Below, piece after piece: positions 37,832-46,127 of a DNA stretch of 64,000 bases. Source of the stretch: Streptomyces actuosus (GTDB taxonomy: Bacteria; Actinomycetota; Actinomycetes; Streptomycetales; Streptomycetaceae); the NCBI RefSeq assembly GCF_016921115.1, contig NZ_JAFFZS010000009.1, positions 62,001-126,000 on the forward strand, in the 5' to 3' direction. Each line of letters opens with the position of its first letter. Within the stretch, counting starts at the first letter, position 1. Made by a program: the position numbers and the translations under genes. The notes under the pieces are model-generated. The model was not told where the DNA came from. It ran no database searches and saw only the letters and a list, made by a program, of their open reading frames with translations.

Positions 37832-37866
37832 ACCATAGATTGACGCAAACATTACGTCAATACGTC
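37832..37866 (-). promoter_or_regulatory. Canonical promoter and inverted repeat for a leaderless Fic mRNA
   Basis: On the minus strand: -35 TTGACG (37860-37855), a 17-nt spacer and -10 TATGGT (37837-37832). The A of ATG 37825 lies seven bases after the -10, so transcription would begin at the start codon. An inverted repeat, attgacg 37839-37845 and cgtcaat 37855-37861, overlaps the -35 and spacer, and a third half-site (cgtcagt) follows. This looks like an operator for repression. Confidence 0.7.
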
Positions 37867-38151
37867 AGTACTCATCGACACCTCAACATCGATCCTTCAC
37901 CGGAACGACGAAGAGGCCGAGCCCGCAAGAGGGACAGGGGGCGGCAGCCTGCGCCTCGATGGCGGCAGGGCTGGTGAGAGGCGGGGCCAGACCACGGTCA
38001 TGGCGCCCATGAGCGTCACGCGCCATGCGAACGCCGAGGCGACCGAACGAACATCTACCATCAAACAGGCCCCGGTGTTGCGACGGCCGGTTGACTCCGG
38101 GCCGCTGCCGCGGTCCGAATGCACAACGCAGCCGGGCCAGGCGAACCGCTC
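37867..38151. other. Intergenic, about 285 bp, decayed sequence
   Basis: No intact gene. On the minus strand a short stretch reads APCPSCGLGLFVVPVKD, which has a CxxC and may be the end of a lost gene, but too little remains to name it. The right side carries the left arm of att repeat C. Confidence 0.35.
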
Positions 38152-38364
38152 TGCGGACTGTTGCGGACAGCGCGACGGCCTGACTCGCGATCCCGCAGGT
38201 CAGGCCGCCTCCATACATGCGATCAGACGTTGAAGCGGAATGCCTGAAGCCCGATCCTGACCTGCGGCGGAGTGCCCTCCAGGGCTCTGACCAGGGATTT
38301 CCTCGTTGGCATACGTTGGCTCCCGACGGCCGTTTACGGGTGTCCTGCGGACTGGCTGCGGACT
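38152..38364 (+). repeat. att-like repeat C with both arms
   Basis: The exact 16-bp core is at 38225-38240. The left arm has TGCGGAC repeats at 38152 and 38162, plus gcaggtcag and gcct blocks like those left of the ychF core. The right arm ends in ctgcggact at 38345-38353 and 38356-38364. This is the only internal copy with both arms and marks the boundary between two segments. Confidence 0.88.
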
Positions 38365-38430
38365 GACCGGGTACCGCGGAGGCAGAGAAACCCATGGCAC
38401 ACCGGCGGGACCTGCCACGAGACTACGCAG

Positions 38431-38817
38431 GTGAGCGACTCCTACCCCTGCCCGTGCTGCGGACACCACGTGCTGAGCGCGATGCCCGGCTCGTACGAGA
38501 TCTGCCCCGTCTGCTTCTGGGAGGACGACGGGGTCCAGTTCCGCTGGCCCACCATGGCCGGCGGGGCGAACAAGGTCTCCCTGATCGAGGCCCAGCGCAA
38601 CTACCAGGACTTCGGCGCCTGCGACGAGCACGGCCGCCGGTACGTCCGCCCTCCGACCGAGGATGAGCCGCTCGACCCCGCCTGGCGCCCCATCGACCTG
38701 ACGCGCGACTCCTTCGAGGACTGGGACGCCGAGGACCGGGCCCCGTGGCCCGACGACCGCTCGGTGCTCTGCTGGTGGCTCCCCACTTTCTGGCGCCGGG
38801 ACCACTCCGCGTCATGA
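38431..38817 (+). CDS. CPCC-family cysteine-rich protein
   Basis: 128 aa from GTG 38431. The N-terminal zinc-ribbon-like pair is YPCPCCGHHVLSAMPGSYEI followed by CPVCFWEDDGVQ, the hallmark of the CPCC family, often found among immunity-like genes. The remainder is acidic and Trp-rich. Its last codon overlaps the next start (ATGA), so the two genes are translationally coupled. A dead copy lies at 36476. Confidence 0.88.
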   Translation: MSDSYPCPCCGHHVLSAMPGSYEICPVCFWEDDGVQFRWPTMAGGANKVSLIEAQRNYQDFGACDEHGRRYVRPPTEDEPLDPAWRPIDLTRDSFEDWDAEDRAPWPDDRSVLCWWLPTFWRRDHSAS

Positions 38818-39545
38818 CCTCCCACATCGAGACACTCGTCCGGCAGCTCGACGGCAAGGCCGACGAGTCCTACGACGCCCGCGCGGAGCTGATCTGGATC
38901 GGCGCCGCCGCCATACCCGCCGTCATCAACGGCCTGCCTTCCCTCGGCGGCTTCGGTCAGCTGACCGCCATCGAGGTCTTCGAGGAGGTGGGCGATCCCT
39001 GTTGCGGCCCCGCTCTCATCGGCCTGCTGGACAGCGACAACCCGACCGTCCGCGAATGGGCGGCCATGGCCCTGGCGAGCCTGAAGATCGACGGCGCGGT
39101 CGAGCCTGTGCGCCACGCCTATCGCGCCTGCCTGGAACGGGCGACGCCACCAGACTGGAGCGAGCCGGAAGGCATCCGCTGGGCCCTGACCGAACTCGGC
39201 GCACGCACCCCCGTCGTCCCACCGCTCACCGCGCGCCTACGAGCCACCGCTGCGGACGACGCCCCCGGCTGGCCCTCGACCCACTTCACCGAGATCATCA
39301 ACGATCTGGCCGACCACGCCCAGGTGATCCTCTACTCCCAGTTCTGGCGAGTGGACGCCGGCCGCCCATACGGCGTCGACGGCCCCGGCCTGGACTGGGA
39401 ACTCGACTGGACCGCGCCCTGGGAGCACCTGGTCGAGGAGTCCCGCACCTGGTCCCTGCTGGAAGCCTCCGAAGCCCCCGTCGGCGACAACATCTTCGTC
39501 GCCCCCACTTGGATCGACCGTACCGACCTGTACCCGGAGAGGTGA
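38814..39545 (+). CDS. HEAT-repeat-like protein
   Basis: 243 aa from ATG 38814. The first 110 residues contain repeating helical pairs (YDARAELIWIGAAAIPAVIN, LTAIEVFEEVGDPCCGPALI, NPTVREWAAMALASLKIDG) like HEAT or PBS-lyase repeats. The remainder is Trp/Asp-rich with no named domain. It is coupled to the CPCC gene and followed after 3 bp by the next gene, so the three form an operon. A protein-binding role, perhaps as an immunity protein, is inferred from context only. Confidence 0.75.
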   Translation: MTSHIETLVRQLDGKADESYDARAELIWIGAAAIPAVINGLPSLGGFGQLTAIEVFEEVGDPCCGPALIGLLDSDNPTVREWAAMALASLKIDGAVEPVRHAYRACLERATPPDWSEPEGIRWALTELGARTPVVPPLTARLRATAADDAPGWPSTHFTEIINDLADHAQVILYSQFWRVDAGRPYGVDGPGLDWELDWTAPWEHLVEESRTWSLLEASEAPVGDNIFVAPTWIDRTDLYPER

Positions 39546-39548
39546 CCG

Positions 39549-40178
39549 ATGCCGTCCCAGCACCCCGAGGAAGTCGGCTACGGCCATGTGGTCGAGAGCT
39601 ACGTGACGAGGACGTACGGGGGCCTCCCGCGCTATCTCGTACTGAACGGCGGGCGGTTCCTGGGCCCCCGGTGGTGGCACACCACACGCTTTACCCGGCA
39701 TCTGATCGCTGACGCCGCCGCGATCAACGACGAGGAACTGGAAGCCCTCCTCGGGTACGAATGGCGCTCGCGTCTCACCGCCGGCTGGCTGATCGGCGTC
39801 GACCGCCGCGAACAGTTCCGAGCACGCATCGGCGACCTGCTCCTGGCCAGCGAGGTCTGCTATTCCGGCGGCGCCTACTGCTTCGCCTTGGCCCGCTTCG
39901 GCACACACGTCGACGCTGAGATCCTCACCGCCTACCTCGACCGCTACCTCCCCTGCACCGACCTCCACTACGACCAGCCCGCCGCACTGGGCGCCCTCCT
40001 CCGCCTCGACGCCCTCCTCGGCACCCGCCACGCCGACCGCTTCACGGACCCCGACGGCCTCTGGGACGAGTGGGTCACGGGCGTGGGGCGCCTCGGCTAC
40101 CCCAGCTACACCCCCGCCGAACAGCGCCGCTGGACGGACCTCCAGTGCGAGTTCGCCAACGGCTGGACCCGGCCGTAG
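39549..40178 (+). CDS. DUF6000-like protein
   Basis: 209 aa from ATG 39549. Sequence features: YVTRTYGGLPRYLVLNGGRF at the N-terminus, EWRSRLTAGWLIGVDRREQF centrally, and YCFALARFGTHVDAEILTAY and ALGALLRLDALLGT later, which I associate with DUF6000 proteins. No signal or membrane segment was seen. It is the third gene of the coupled operon. The family is uncharacterised, although members are often near immunity-type genes. Confidence 0.7.
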   Translation: MPSQHPEEVGYGHVVESYVTRTYGGLPRYLVLNGGRFLGPRWWHTTRFTRHLIADAAAINDEELEALLGYEWRSRLTAGWLIGVDRREQFRARIGDLLLASEVCYSGGAYCFALARFGTHVDAEILTAYLDRYLPCTDLHYDQPAALGALLRLDALLGTRHADRFTDPDGLWDEWVTGVGRLGYPSYTPAEQRRWTDLQCEFANGWTRP

Positions 40179-40195
40179 CAGCCGCCTGACTGCGG

Positions 40196-40732
40196 CTACG
40201 TGAAGTCCGCGTACGCCATGTATCGGCCGCACGTGCGGCACATGAAGAGGTAGCCCGTGGGCTGACTGTCCTTGTCCAGAGCACCCAGATAGCTCTCCAC
40301 CGCCTCGGCAGACCACCCCCACGCGCCAACCTCGCTGCGCAGCGCCTGCAGGGCATCCGGGAACATGGCCAGCTCGGCCATCCCGACCGCCCCCAGGAAC
40401 GCCGCACCATCACCGCAGTGGAAGAACCACTGCGGGTCCTGCCAGGAGGAGAAGCCCGGCGTACACGCGTCGACGGACATCACGACCTCAAGCGGGACAT
40501 CGTCCCCGGCCGGGTCACCGATGAAGTGCGCGTCGTACTTCGAAGCGGCGCTGCCATCCGCGATGCACCACGGGCACAGCAGGTTGGAAAGTTCCTCGAC
40601 CGCGTACACCGGGCCCGTGTAGATGAACCCCCGCGCCCTCCCGCAGCAGAGGCACGTCGTGCTGGACTCAACGACCGCCCCGGTCGCCAAGGGGTCGGGG
40701 TGGTAGTGAAAACCGGGCAACTCCTCGGACAT
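40196..40732 (-). CDS. CbrC-family (UPF0167) protein
   Basis: 178 aa from ATG 40732 (MSEELPGFHYHPDPLATG). Metal-binding pairs are TCLCCGRARGFIYTG, LCPWCIADGSAA and FMCRTCGRYMAY, with the central FHCGDGAAFLG. This matches CbrC, linked in E. coli to colicin E2 tolerance. It is convergent with the DUF6000-like gene. A role in toxin tolerance is plausible but inferred. Confidence 0.88.
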   Translation of the reverse strand: MSEELPGFHYHPDPLATGAVVESSTTCLCCGRARGFIYTGPVYAVEELSNLLCPWCIADGSAASKYDAHFIGDPAGDDVPLEVVMSVDACTPGFSSWQDPQWFFHCGDGAAFLGAVGMAELAMFPDALQALRSEVGAWGWSAEAVESYLGALDKDSQPTGYLFMCRTCGRYMAYADFT

Positions 40733-40798
40733 GCCAGTCACGCTACCTGCGCACAGGAAGGTCGTGCCGGACTGCACCCGCCCTCGGTCCGAAGGCGG

Positions 40799-41155
40799 TC
40801 ATGGCCGCAGCAGCCGAGCCTGCGGGTCATAGCAAACGAGCCCCATCGATGCCGCGAGATCGGCGGCGTAGGCCGAAGCCTCCTCGGCCATGCTGTATCG
40901 CATCGGGAAGTAGATGAACGGCCCGGACGCCTCGCCGATCAACGGCCCCGTCGACCAGGGGGAGGTGTCCTCCTCGTCCTCCGTGAGATCCACCCATCGC
41001 GCCAAGAGCCCAGCAACGTACTCCGCGATACGCGGTGACGGTGGAAACTCTTCCTCCGTGTCGATGTAGCGGTCGTACAGCTGGGTGAGGACCTCGCCCG
41101 CGATCACATCGTCAGCGGGCTTGCTGCCTTCCCACACCGCCAGGTCGTAGCTCAT
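40799..41155 (-). CDS. Hypothetical protein (MSYDLAVWEG family)
   Basis: 118 aa, soluble, acidic. It begins MSYDLAVWEGSKPADDVIAG, a start shared by small Streptomyces proteins of unknown role that commonly occur among immunity-like genes. A short strand-rich middle (GPFIYFPMRYSMAEEASAYA) precedes the end. It is probably transcribed with the CbrC-family gene, 66 bp downstream. Confidence 0.65.
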   Translation of the reverse strand: MSYDLAVWEGSKPADDVIAGEVLTQLYDRYIDTEEEFPPSPRIAEYVAGLLARWVDLTEDEEDTSPWSTGPLIGEASGPFIYFPMRYSMAEEASAYAADLAASMGLVCYDPQARLLRP

Positions 41156-41252
41156 GGCCGAACTGTGCCACGCCCTACTGACAGCACCGCTTTAGCGTCG
41201 ATCAGCAGGCCAGCCGCACCAGACGTCCGAGGGCGCTGTTACGTTCCGTCCC

Positions 41253-41795
41253 ATGACCGCATCAGACGATCTACTCCGCCGGATCGAGCAGGAGCCTTCC
41301 CTTGCTACCGCGCTCGCCTGGCCTGGCGATTTCGACGTCGAGCGCCGGGATCCCATCGAGCAACTTGCTCTTCCTACCAGGATCCCCCTACACCCGATAG
41401 CCGGCTGCGGCGCCGGCGGCACGTACTACCTGTGCGGGGAGGCTGAGGCCGAGGAGAGGCCCGTCCTGTACGCCGACTCGGAGGGCCAGGTCACGTTGAT
41501 CGGCGCCGACCTCGTCGAGGCGATCACGCTCATCGCTGTACTGCCCTTCTGGCGCGACCTGGCGAAGGGCTTCGCGATCAGCGAGCTCGGCTCGGACCTT
41601 CGGGCCGACCACCCGGACTTCGACGCCGAGCGCGACCGCCTTCTGCACGCCCTCGGGCTTGCCTCCCTCTCCGAGGAGGAGGCTGCCGCTCGCCTGCTGG
41701 CTGTGGGCGCGCGCACGGCCCCGGACTACGTGCCTCGCGTACCGGACGACGATCACCTGCCGTACGAGCTTCTGTTTCCGAGCAGCCCCGCATAA
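41253..41795 (+). CDS. Hypothetical protein, possibly SUKH-like
   Basis: 180 aa from ATG 41253. The middle (GCGAGGTYYLCG, then VLYADSEGQVTLIGADLVEA) is reminiscent of SMI1/KNR4 (SUKH) immunity domains, which have a similar Gly-rich strand pattern, but the match is weak. The C-terminal helical region is acidic. Convergent with the Cys-rich gene at 41814. Confidence 0.6.
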   Translation: MTASDDLLRRIEQEPSLATALAWPGDFDVERRDPIEQLALPTRIPLHPIAGCGAGGTYYLCGEAEAEERPVLYADSEGQVTLIGADLVEAITLIAVLPFWRDLAKGFAISELGSDLRADHPDFDAERDRLLHALGLASLSEEEAAARLLAVGARTAPDYVPRVPDDDHLPYELLFPSSPA

Positions 41796-41813
41796 CGAAG
41801 CCATCGCTTGACG

Positions 41814-42275
41814 TCAGTACCGGGCGAGGACCTGTCGCAGGTCCGTGCCCAGGAGGTCCTCCAGCGCCTGGACGCTGGCTGGCGATAGCGGCAGCTCGCA
41901 TTCTGGGTCTGTGGTGACGAGGCTGTACCTGGCGAAACCCGCAGCCTCGACGTAGTCGAGGGCGTTCAAGTCCGTCTGGGCAGAGCAACAGGGCACCGTT
42001 ACGGCAAGTGCGTCGAAATAGCCGTCCGGAAGGACTGCCGTGTCCATCGCGTCGCCCCACCAGTCTTCGATATCGGAGCCGCATACGGGGCACCGAACAC
42101 CACACCAGTTCTCCCCGGGATCGATGAAGGCTGTGCCAGGGATGTCCCAAACGTCGTAACCGCCCAACGCCTCAGGAACCAGTTGCTGTAGCCGGGCTTG
42201 CGCAGCCTCGCTCGCAGCCGGTGCAGGCGAAAAGTGCGGGTCCTTGGGTATGAGGTGAAGCAGCGTGATGCTCAC
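41814..42275 (-). CDS. Hypothetical protein with Cys pairs
   Basis: 153 aa from GTG 42275, which overlaps the stop of the Nudix gene (GTGA). Cys residues occur as WCGVRCPVCGSD and VPCCSAQTD, suggesting a small zinc site. No family is recognised. Translational coupling to the Nudix gene suggests they work together. Confidence 0.68.
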   Translation of the reverse strand: MSITLLHLIPKDPHFSPAPAASEAAQARLQQLVPEALGGYDVWDIPGTAFIDPGENWCGVRCPVCGSDIEDWWGDAMDTAVLPDGYFDALAVTVPCCSAQTDLNALDYVEAAGFARYSLVTTDPECELPLSPASVQALEDLLGTDLRQVLARY

Positions 42276-42775
42276 GCTGCCGACCAGCCGTCCAGCGAGA
42301 CCTCCGAGCCGTCATTCAGGTAGTGGTGGAGGGCACTGGCGGTGGTGTCAACGAAGGCTTCAGGGATGGCGTCGGTGTCGACCCAGCGGACCTGGGCGTG
42401 CTTGCGCGGTTCGCGGTTCTCGGGCTCGCCGGTCCAGTCGTGGGCGGCGAAGACGACCGTGAGGAAGCCGTTGGGGGCCTCGACGCCCCAGGCACCGTGG
42501 ATGATGTGGGCGACCTTGAGGGACTCGGGCTTCACCGTGAGGCCGGTCTCCTCGTAGAGCTCGCGGACGGCCGTCTCGGTGATCGGTTCGCCCGGTTCAC
42601 TCTTGCCGACGGGGAGGTCCCACATTCCCTGGGCGAACTTGGCGTTCTCGCTGCGTTGGAGGAGGACGACGCGGTTGGTGGCCTTGTCATGGACGATGAC
42701 CGCGGCGACCAGCAGGGTCATCGATTCGAGCGCCGGCTTGAGGGCCTTCGGCTGGTCGTCGGTCTGCTGGGTCAC
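42272..42775 (-). CDS. Nudix hydrolase of the regulator-linked module
   Basis: 167 aa from GTG 42775, chosen for its GAAGGGA ribosome site; an ATG at 42808 is in frame but sits 1 bp from the upstream stop with no site. The Nudix box runs from GKSEPGEPITETAVRE to LYEETGL and is complete. The lead-in FAQGMWDLPVGKSEPGE is typical of NTP or nucleotide-sugar hydrolases. It lies between the XRE/TPR regulator and the Cys-rich gene on one strand; all three are probably cotranscribed. Confidence 0.92.
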   Translation of the reverse strand: MTQQTDDQPKALKPALESMTLLVAAVIVHDKATNRVVLLQRSENAKFAQGMWDLPVGKSEPGEPITETAVRELYEETGLTVKPESLKVAHIIHGAWGVEAPNGFLTVVFAAHDWTGEPENREPRKHAQVRWVDTDAIPEAFVDTTASALHHYLNDGSEVSLDGWSAA

Positions 42776-42809
42776 GGTGTTCCCTTCGTCGGGCGGGTTG
42801 TTGGGCATG

Positions 42810-44165
42810 TTAGGCGAGGGCCTCGCGGGCGCGGCGTGCGAGATCGGCAGCACCGGGAACGCGGCGGCGCTGGTAGACCGCGAGGGTGGAGCGGATCGAG
42901 GTGATCGCCTTGCGGGTGCGGTCGGAGGTCATGCCCTCCATGAGGACCAGGGCCTGGGTCCAGGCGGCGACGGCCTCGTCGGCGCGGGCCTGGGCGGCGA
43001 GGCTGTCGCCGAGGTCGGCGTGGGTGAGGGCGTGGACGCGCTTGTACTTCGCAGGGTCCCAGCGGGTGAGGGCGTCCCGGTGCTGCTGTTCGGTGCCGAT
43101 GTGGTCCGCGAGGTCGGTCAGGGTGCGGGCGGTGTGGCTGGCCACCGTGCCGGCGGCCGGGCCGCTCACACGGGAGTAGCTGGGCTGGGGACCGTCGTCC
43201 CGGAGGAGGGCGTCCTCGGCGGCGAGCAGGGCACGCGCGGCCGACGAGTTCTCGTCGGTGGCGGCGTAGGCGCGGGCGTGCGTGATGTGGAGGAGCGCTT
43301 CGGTCCGGCCGTCGACGTGGCCGAGACCTGTGCGGAGGGCACCTTCGATGAGGTCGACGCAGTGGTGGGGCTGTTTGAGGCTCAGTGCTTGGTGGGCGAG
43401 GGCGCGCATCATCCAGGCGGCGTGGCCGTGGGGGTCGGCTTCGCAGGCGAGCTTGTAGCCGACCTGGTAGTAGCGCTGAGCGGCGCCTTCCTGGCCAAGG
43501 TCGTGGTGCTTCCAGCCTGCGAGGTAGGCGAGTTCGGCGACGGCGCCGAAGGCGGCCCGGCGTAAGCCTTCGCTGGGGAAGCGTCCGCGCAGCATGGGGG
43601 CGGCGGTGTCGGCGAGGTACGCGGTGACGGTGGTCAGGCCGTGCCCGCCGCCGAGGCGCTCGTCGGCGGCGCTGAAGGCCGCCGTGATCTGCCGTACGAC
43701 GTCCACGTCCTCTGCCCCGACCATGGACGTGCCGGTGCGGGCGCGGAGCATGCGGGCGGTGGCTTCGTGGTCGTAGCCGAGCGGCATGGCGACGCCGGCG
43801 GTGGTGAAGGCCGCGATGGCGAGGAAGCGGCGGCGCTCGACGTCGGCGCGGCCCAGGTCGGTGACCGCGAGGACAGGGTCGGATTCCGCTGGCTCTTCGT
43901 CATCACCGGCCTGGAGGCCGATCTCGGTCTGGGTGACCGTGCGCCCCGCTCTGCGGGATAGCGCCTCGGCCAGGTACTGGCCTACCCGGCCCGAAGGGGC
44001 ACGGGTGCCGTTCACCCAGTGCGAGATGGCCGACTTATTGGTCTGGAGGATCTCGCCGTTCTCGGCGGCGATGCGCCGCACGTCTCTGGCGAAAGCCTCG
44101 TAGGTGCAGCCGACCGCCTCAATGGCGTCGCGCAGACGGGAGTTGGGTTCTCTCTGCGCCGTCAC
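42810..44165 (-). CDS. XRE-type regulator with TPR-like sensor region
   Basis: 451 aa from GTG 44165 with GGAGGCG upstream. The N-terminal helix-turn-helix spans about 10-75 (LRDAIEAVGCTYEAFARDVR, then TNKSAISHWVNGTRAPSGRV). A Twin-Arg-like RRRFLAIAAFTTAGVAMPLG follows the linker, as often seen in these regulators, and the rest is helical, TPR-like (LAYLAGWKHHDLGQEGAAQR, AWMMRALAHQALSLKQPHHC). Such proteins usually regulate adjacent genes in response to a ligand. It is divergent from the kinase/methyltransferase operon. Confidence 0.88.
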   Translation of the reverse strand: MTAQREPNSRLRDAIEAVGCTYEAFARDVRRIAAENGEILQTNKSAISHWVNGTRAPSGRVGQYLAEALSRRAGRTVTQTEIGLQAGDDEEPAESDPVLAVTDLGRADVERRRFLAIAAFTTAGVAMPLGYDHEATARMLRARTGTSMVGAEDVDVVRQITAAFSAADERLGGGHGLTTVTAYLADTAAPMLRGRFPSEGLRRAAFGAVAELAYLAGWKHHDLGQEGAAQRYYQVGYKLACEADPHGHAAWMMRALAHQALSLKQPHHCVDLIEGALRTGLGHVDGRTEALLHITHARAYAATDENSSAARALLAAEDALLRDDGPQPSYSRVSGPAAGTVASHTARTLTDLADHIGTEQQHRDALTRWDPAKYKRVHALTHADLGDSLAAQARADEAVAAWTQALVLMEGMTSDRTRKAITSIRSTLAVYQRRRVPGAADLARRAREALA

Positions 44166-44388
44166 GATCGCCTCCGCCCTGGAGCTGTAAACCGCGTATA
44201 CCGCTTCAACTGCCTTCCACCGTACCCACTGAGCGTGACCACCGGTTCACTTATCAGTAGCCGCCCGGAACGGCGCGACCGTGATCCAGACTCCCCCTTG
44301 GTCCAGGCGGCACCCCGAAGTTCCGTACGCCCACACCAGGCTCGGGCATTCCTGTGCCCGAGACCGGCCAATCAGGGACGGAGACACG
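44166..44388. promoter_or_regulatory. Divergent promoter region of the module
   Basis: 223 bp shared by the regulator gene and the kinase/methyltransferase operon. It is less GC-rich than its surroundings near 44185-44260 and holds the near-repeated elements accgcgtataccgc and ttcacttatcagtag. Strong ribosome sites lie at both ends (GGAGGCG for the regulator; GGACGGAG for the operon). No exact -10 or operator could be fixed. Confidence 0.5.
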
Positions 44389-45138
44389 GTGACCACCATC
44401 GACACCACGGCCATCACGGTCGAGCTGCCCGAGGCGTTCGACCCGCGCTGGAGCCGCCTGCCCGGCATCCAGGTCGACGGCCGGCGCATCACCATCGACC
44501 CGGCCGAGTACTTCTTCCGCTTCGAGTCGAACACCTGGCTCGTCGCTGACTGGGAGCTGGTCAAGTCCCAGCTCCTGGACGTGGACGAGACGACCGAGAG
44601 CGCGGTCGAGCAGCTCGCGCTCGACTTCATCAAGCAGCACAGCGAGTCCACGTCCGACGCGTCCCGCGTCCTGGCCACCGCGTACGAGGTGTACGCGTAC
44701 CTCTTCCGCGAGGAGCACCTGGCCAGCCTCGGCCTGCCGCAGATCACCGCCGACCACCTGCGGATGCTCCGCGAGGCGGCCACGCTCATGGCGCTCAACA
44801 AGGTCGAGCTGGACGGGCACATCTCCAACGTCGGCCCGTGCTGGTTCTTCCCCGCCGCCACGTCCGTCGTCTTCGACCTGGACGACGAGATGGGCGGGAT
44901 GCTCGACGAGGTCTACCACGGCGGCTGGTTCAACGAGCACCGCCGGATCGAGTCCATCAAGGCACACGCGGCGCTCGGCGGCCGGCTCGTGCATGGGTGC
45001 CAGTCCGTGCCGGACCAGTCCGGCGGCGTGGTCGCGCCCTACGGTGCCTCGATGGCGAACTTCCGTGACGACCTCGCGGCCTTCAAGGCGGGCTGGATCG
45101 AGCAGGTCTACGCCCACCGAGTGAACCCCGCCGCGTAA
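44389..45138 (+). CDS. Conserved protein of unknown function, first gene of kinase/methyltransferase operon
   Basis: 249 aa from GTG 44389, preceded by GGACGGAG. Soluble, no signal. Features: GRRITIDPAEYFFRFESNTW, a helical middle, VELDGHISNVGPCWFFPAAT, and HGGWFNEHRRIESIKAHAAL near the end. I do not recognise the family. The aromatic, His- and Cys-containing C-terminal half suggests an enzyme rather than a structural protein, but that is a guess. It is followed by the kinase gene after 76 bp. Confidence 0.7.
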   Translation: MTTIDTTAITVELPEAFDPRWSRLPGIQVDGRRITIDPAEYFFRFESNTWLVADWELVKSQLLDVDETTESAVEQLALDFIKQHSESTSDASRVLATAYEVYAYLFREEHLASLGLPQITADHLRMLREAATLMALNKVELDGHISNVGPCWFFPAATSVVFDLDDEMGGMLDEVYHGGWFNEHRRIESIKAHAALGGRLVHGCQSVPDQSGGVVAPYGASMANFRDDLAAFKAGWIEQVYAHRVNPAA

Positions 45139-45214
45139 CCCACCCGATCAGGCTCCGGGACGGGCCAGTATCTCTCGCCCGCCCCGGACGCCACCATCCC
45201 CCCGGAGCCCTCCC

Positions 45215-46126
45215 GTGACCACGAACCCCAGCGCCGAACTCCTCGACAACCTGCTCACCGCGACCGGCCAGACCACCGCCGTACGGGAGGAGGTGCGCGT
45301 GTGGTCCATGTCCGGCGTCGAGCGCGTGGCCTTCCCCGACGGCTCCACGGCCATCTTCAAGTACGCCAAGAAACCCTTCGACAGCGAGGACCAGGCCCTC
45401 CGCCTGGCCCACACCCTCGGCGTACCCGTCCCCCAGGTCCACGCCTCCGCCGTCCTGGACGGCTGGCTCGGCATGCTCATGGAGGACCTCGGACCCTCCG
45501 TCCGCGAGGCCGACGACCTCGACGGCGTCGCCGCGGCCGTGATCCTGCACAGCACCCGTACGGCTCCGCCCTTGTCCGTCCTCGACCAAGACCGGCTGCG
45601 GACGCTCCCGGCCCGGGCGCTGGAGCACCTCGAACGGCTGCGCAAGGCCGACCGGTGGCAGGACGCCGACGACGTCGAGGACGCGCTCGACCGGATCGCC
45701 CAGGCCGCCGAGGCCCGCTCGGCCGGAGCGACGCTGGAACCGTTCGGCTGGGTGCACTCCGAGTTCCACCCCACCAGCCTCCACATCGGCGAGCGCGGCT
45801 GGCGGCTGCTCGACTTCGCCCGCGCCTTCACCGGCCCCGGCCTGCTCGACCTCGCCAGCTGGCACGGCACCATCGATCCCCCACACCCCGTGCGCCGCCG
45901 CGTCTTCCTGGAGCAGTACGTCACCGCCGGCGGCACCCCCGACGCCCTCGCCCCGCGCGGGGGGCTCACCGCTGAGAACTGGGCCCTGGGCTGGCACCGC
46001 ATGTGGGCCGTCGAGTGGTTCATGGAGCAGTCCATCCGCTGGATCAACGACCCGGCCACCGACCCCGCCTACATCAAGGCCGTACGCCGCCACCTCACCG
46101 ATGTCCTCCACCTCCTGGAGATCTGA
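45215..46126 (+). CDS. Aminoglycoside phosphotransferase-like kinase with altered catalytic loop
   Basis: 303 aa from GTG 45215, preceded by CGGAG. The APH fold is visible: the nucleotide-binding Lys is in AIFKYAKKP (Lys49), LGMLMEDLG is the hinge, HSEFHPTSLHIG replaces the Brenner loop HxDxxxxN (residues 181-189), and LLDFARAF (Asp200) is the DFG-like metal site. Asp to Glu and Asn to Ser changes in the catalytic loop are unusual. It starts an operon with a methyltransferase (1-bp gap) and a HAD phosphatase. The substrate is unknown; it may be a pseudokinase or an unusual kinase. Confidence 0.85.
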   Translation: MTTNPSAELLDNLLTATGQTTAVREEVRVWSMSGVERVAFPDGSTAIFKYAKKPFDSEDQALRLAHTLGVPVPQVHASAVLDGWLGMLMEDLGPSVREADDLDGVAAAVILHSTRTAPPLSVLDQDRLRTLPARALEHLERLRKADRWQDADDVEDALDRIAQAAEARSAGATLEPFGWVHSEFHPTSLHIGERGWRLLDFARAFTGPGLLDLASWHGTIDPPHPVRRRVFLEQYVTAGGTPDALAPRGGLTAENWALGWHRMWAVEWFMEQSIRWINDPATDPAYIKAVRRHLTDVLHLLEI

Positions 46127-46127
46127 C

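Larger units (their letters stand above)
33020..38240. mobile_element. Two remnant integrative segments in tandem (A-B and B-C)
   Basis: Copies of the ychF att core at 33020, 36271 and 38225 divide this region into two segments. A-B carries the SNF2 helicase and the antitoxin/PIN pair; B-C carries a dead CPCC gene and a Fic gene. Neither retains an integrase, but the left side of core C still has TGCGGAC arm repeats (38152 and 38162) like those beside the integrase remnant at ychF. This is the pattern expected from successive insertions at one site followed by loss of mobility genes. Confidence 0.65.

Noticed and set aside
37883-38395. 170-residue minus-strand frame over att repeat C
   Set aside because: Crosses the att core and both arms, with only one short Cys motif. 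Treated as decayed sequence.
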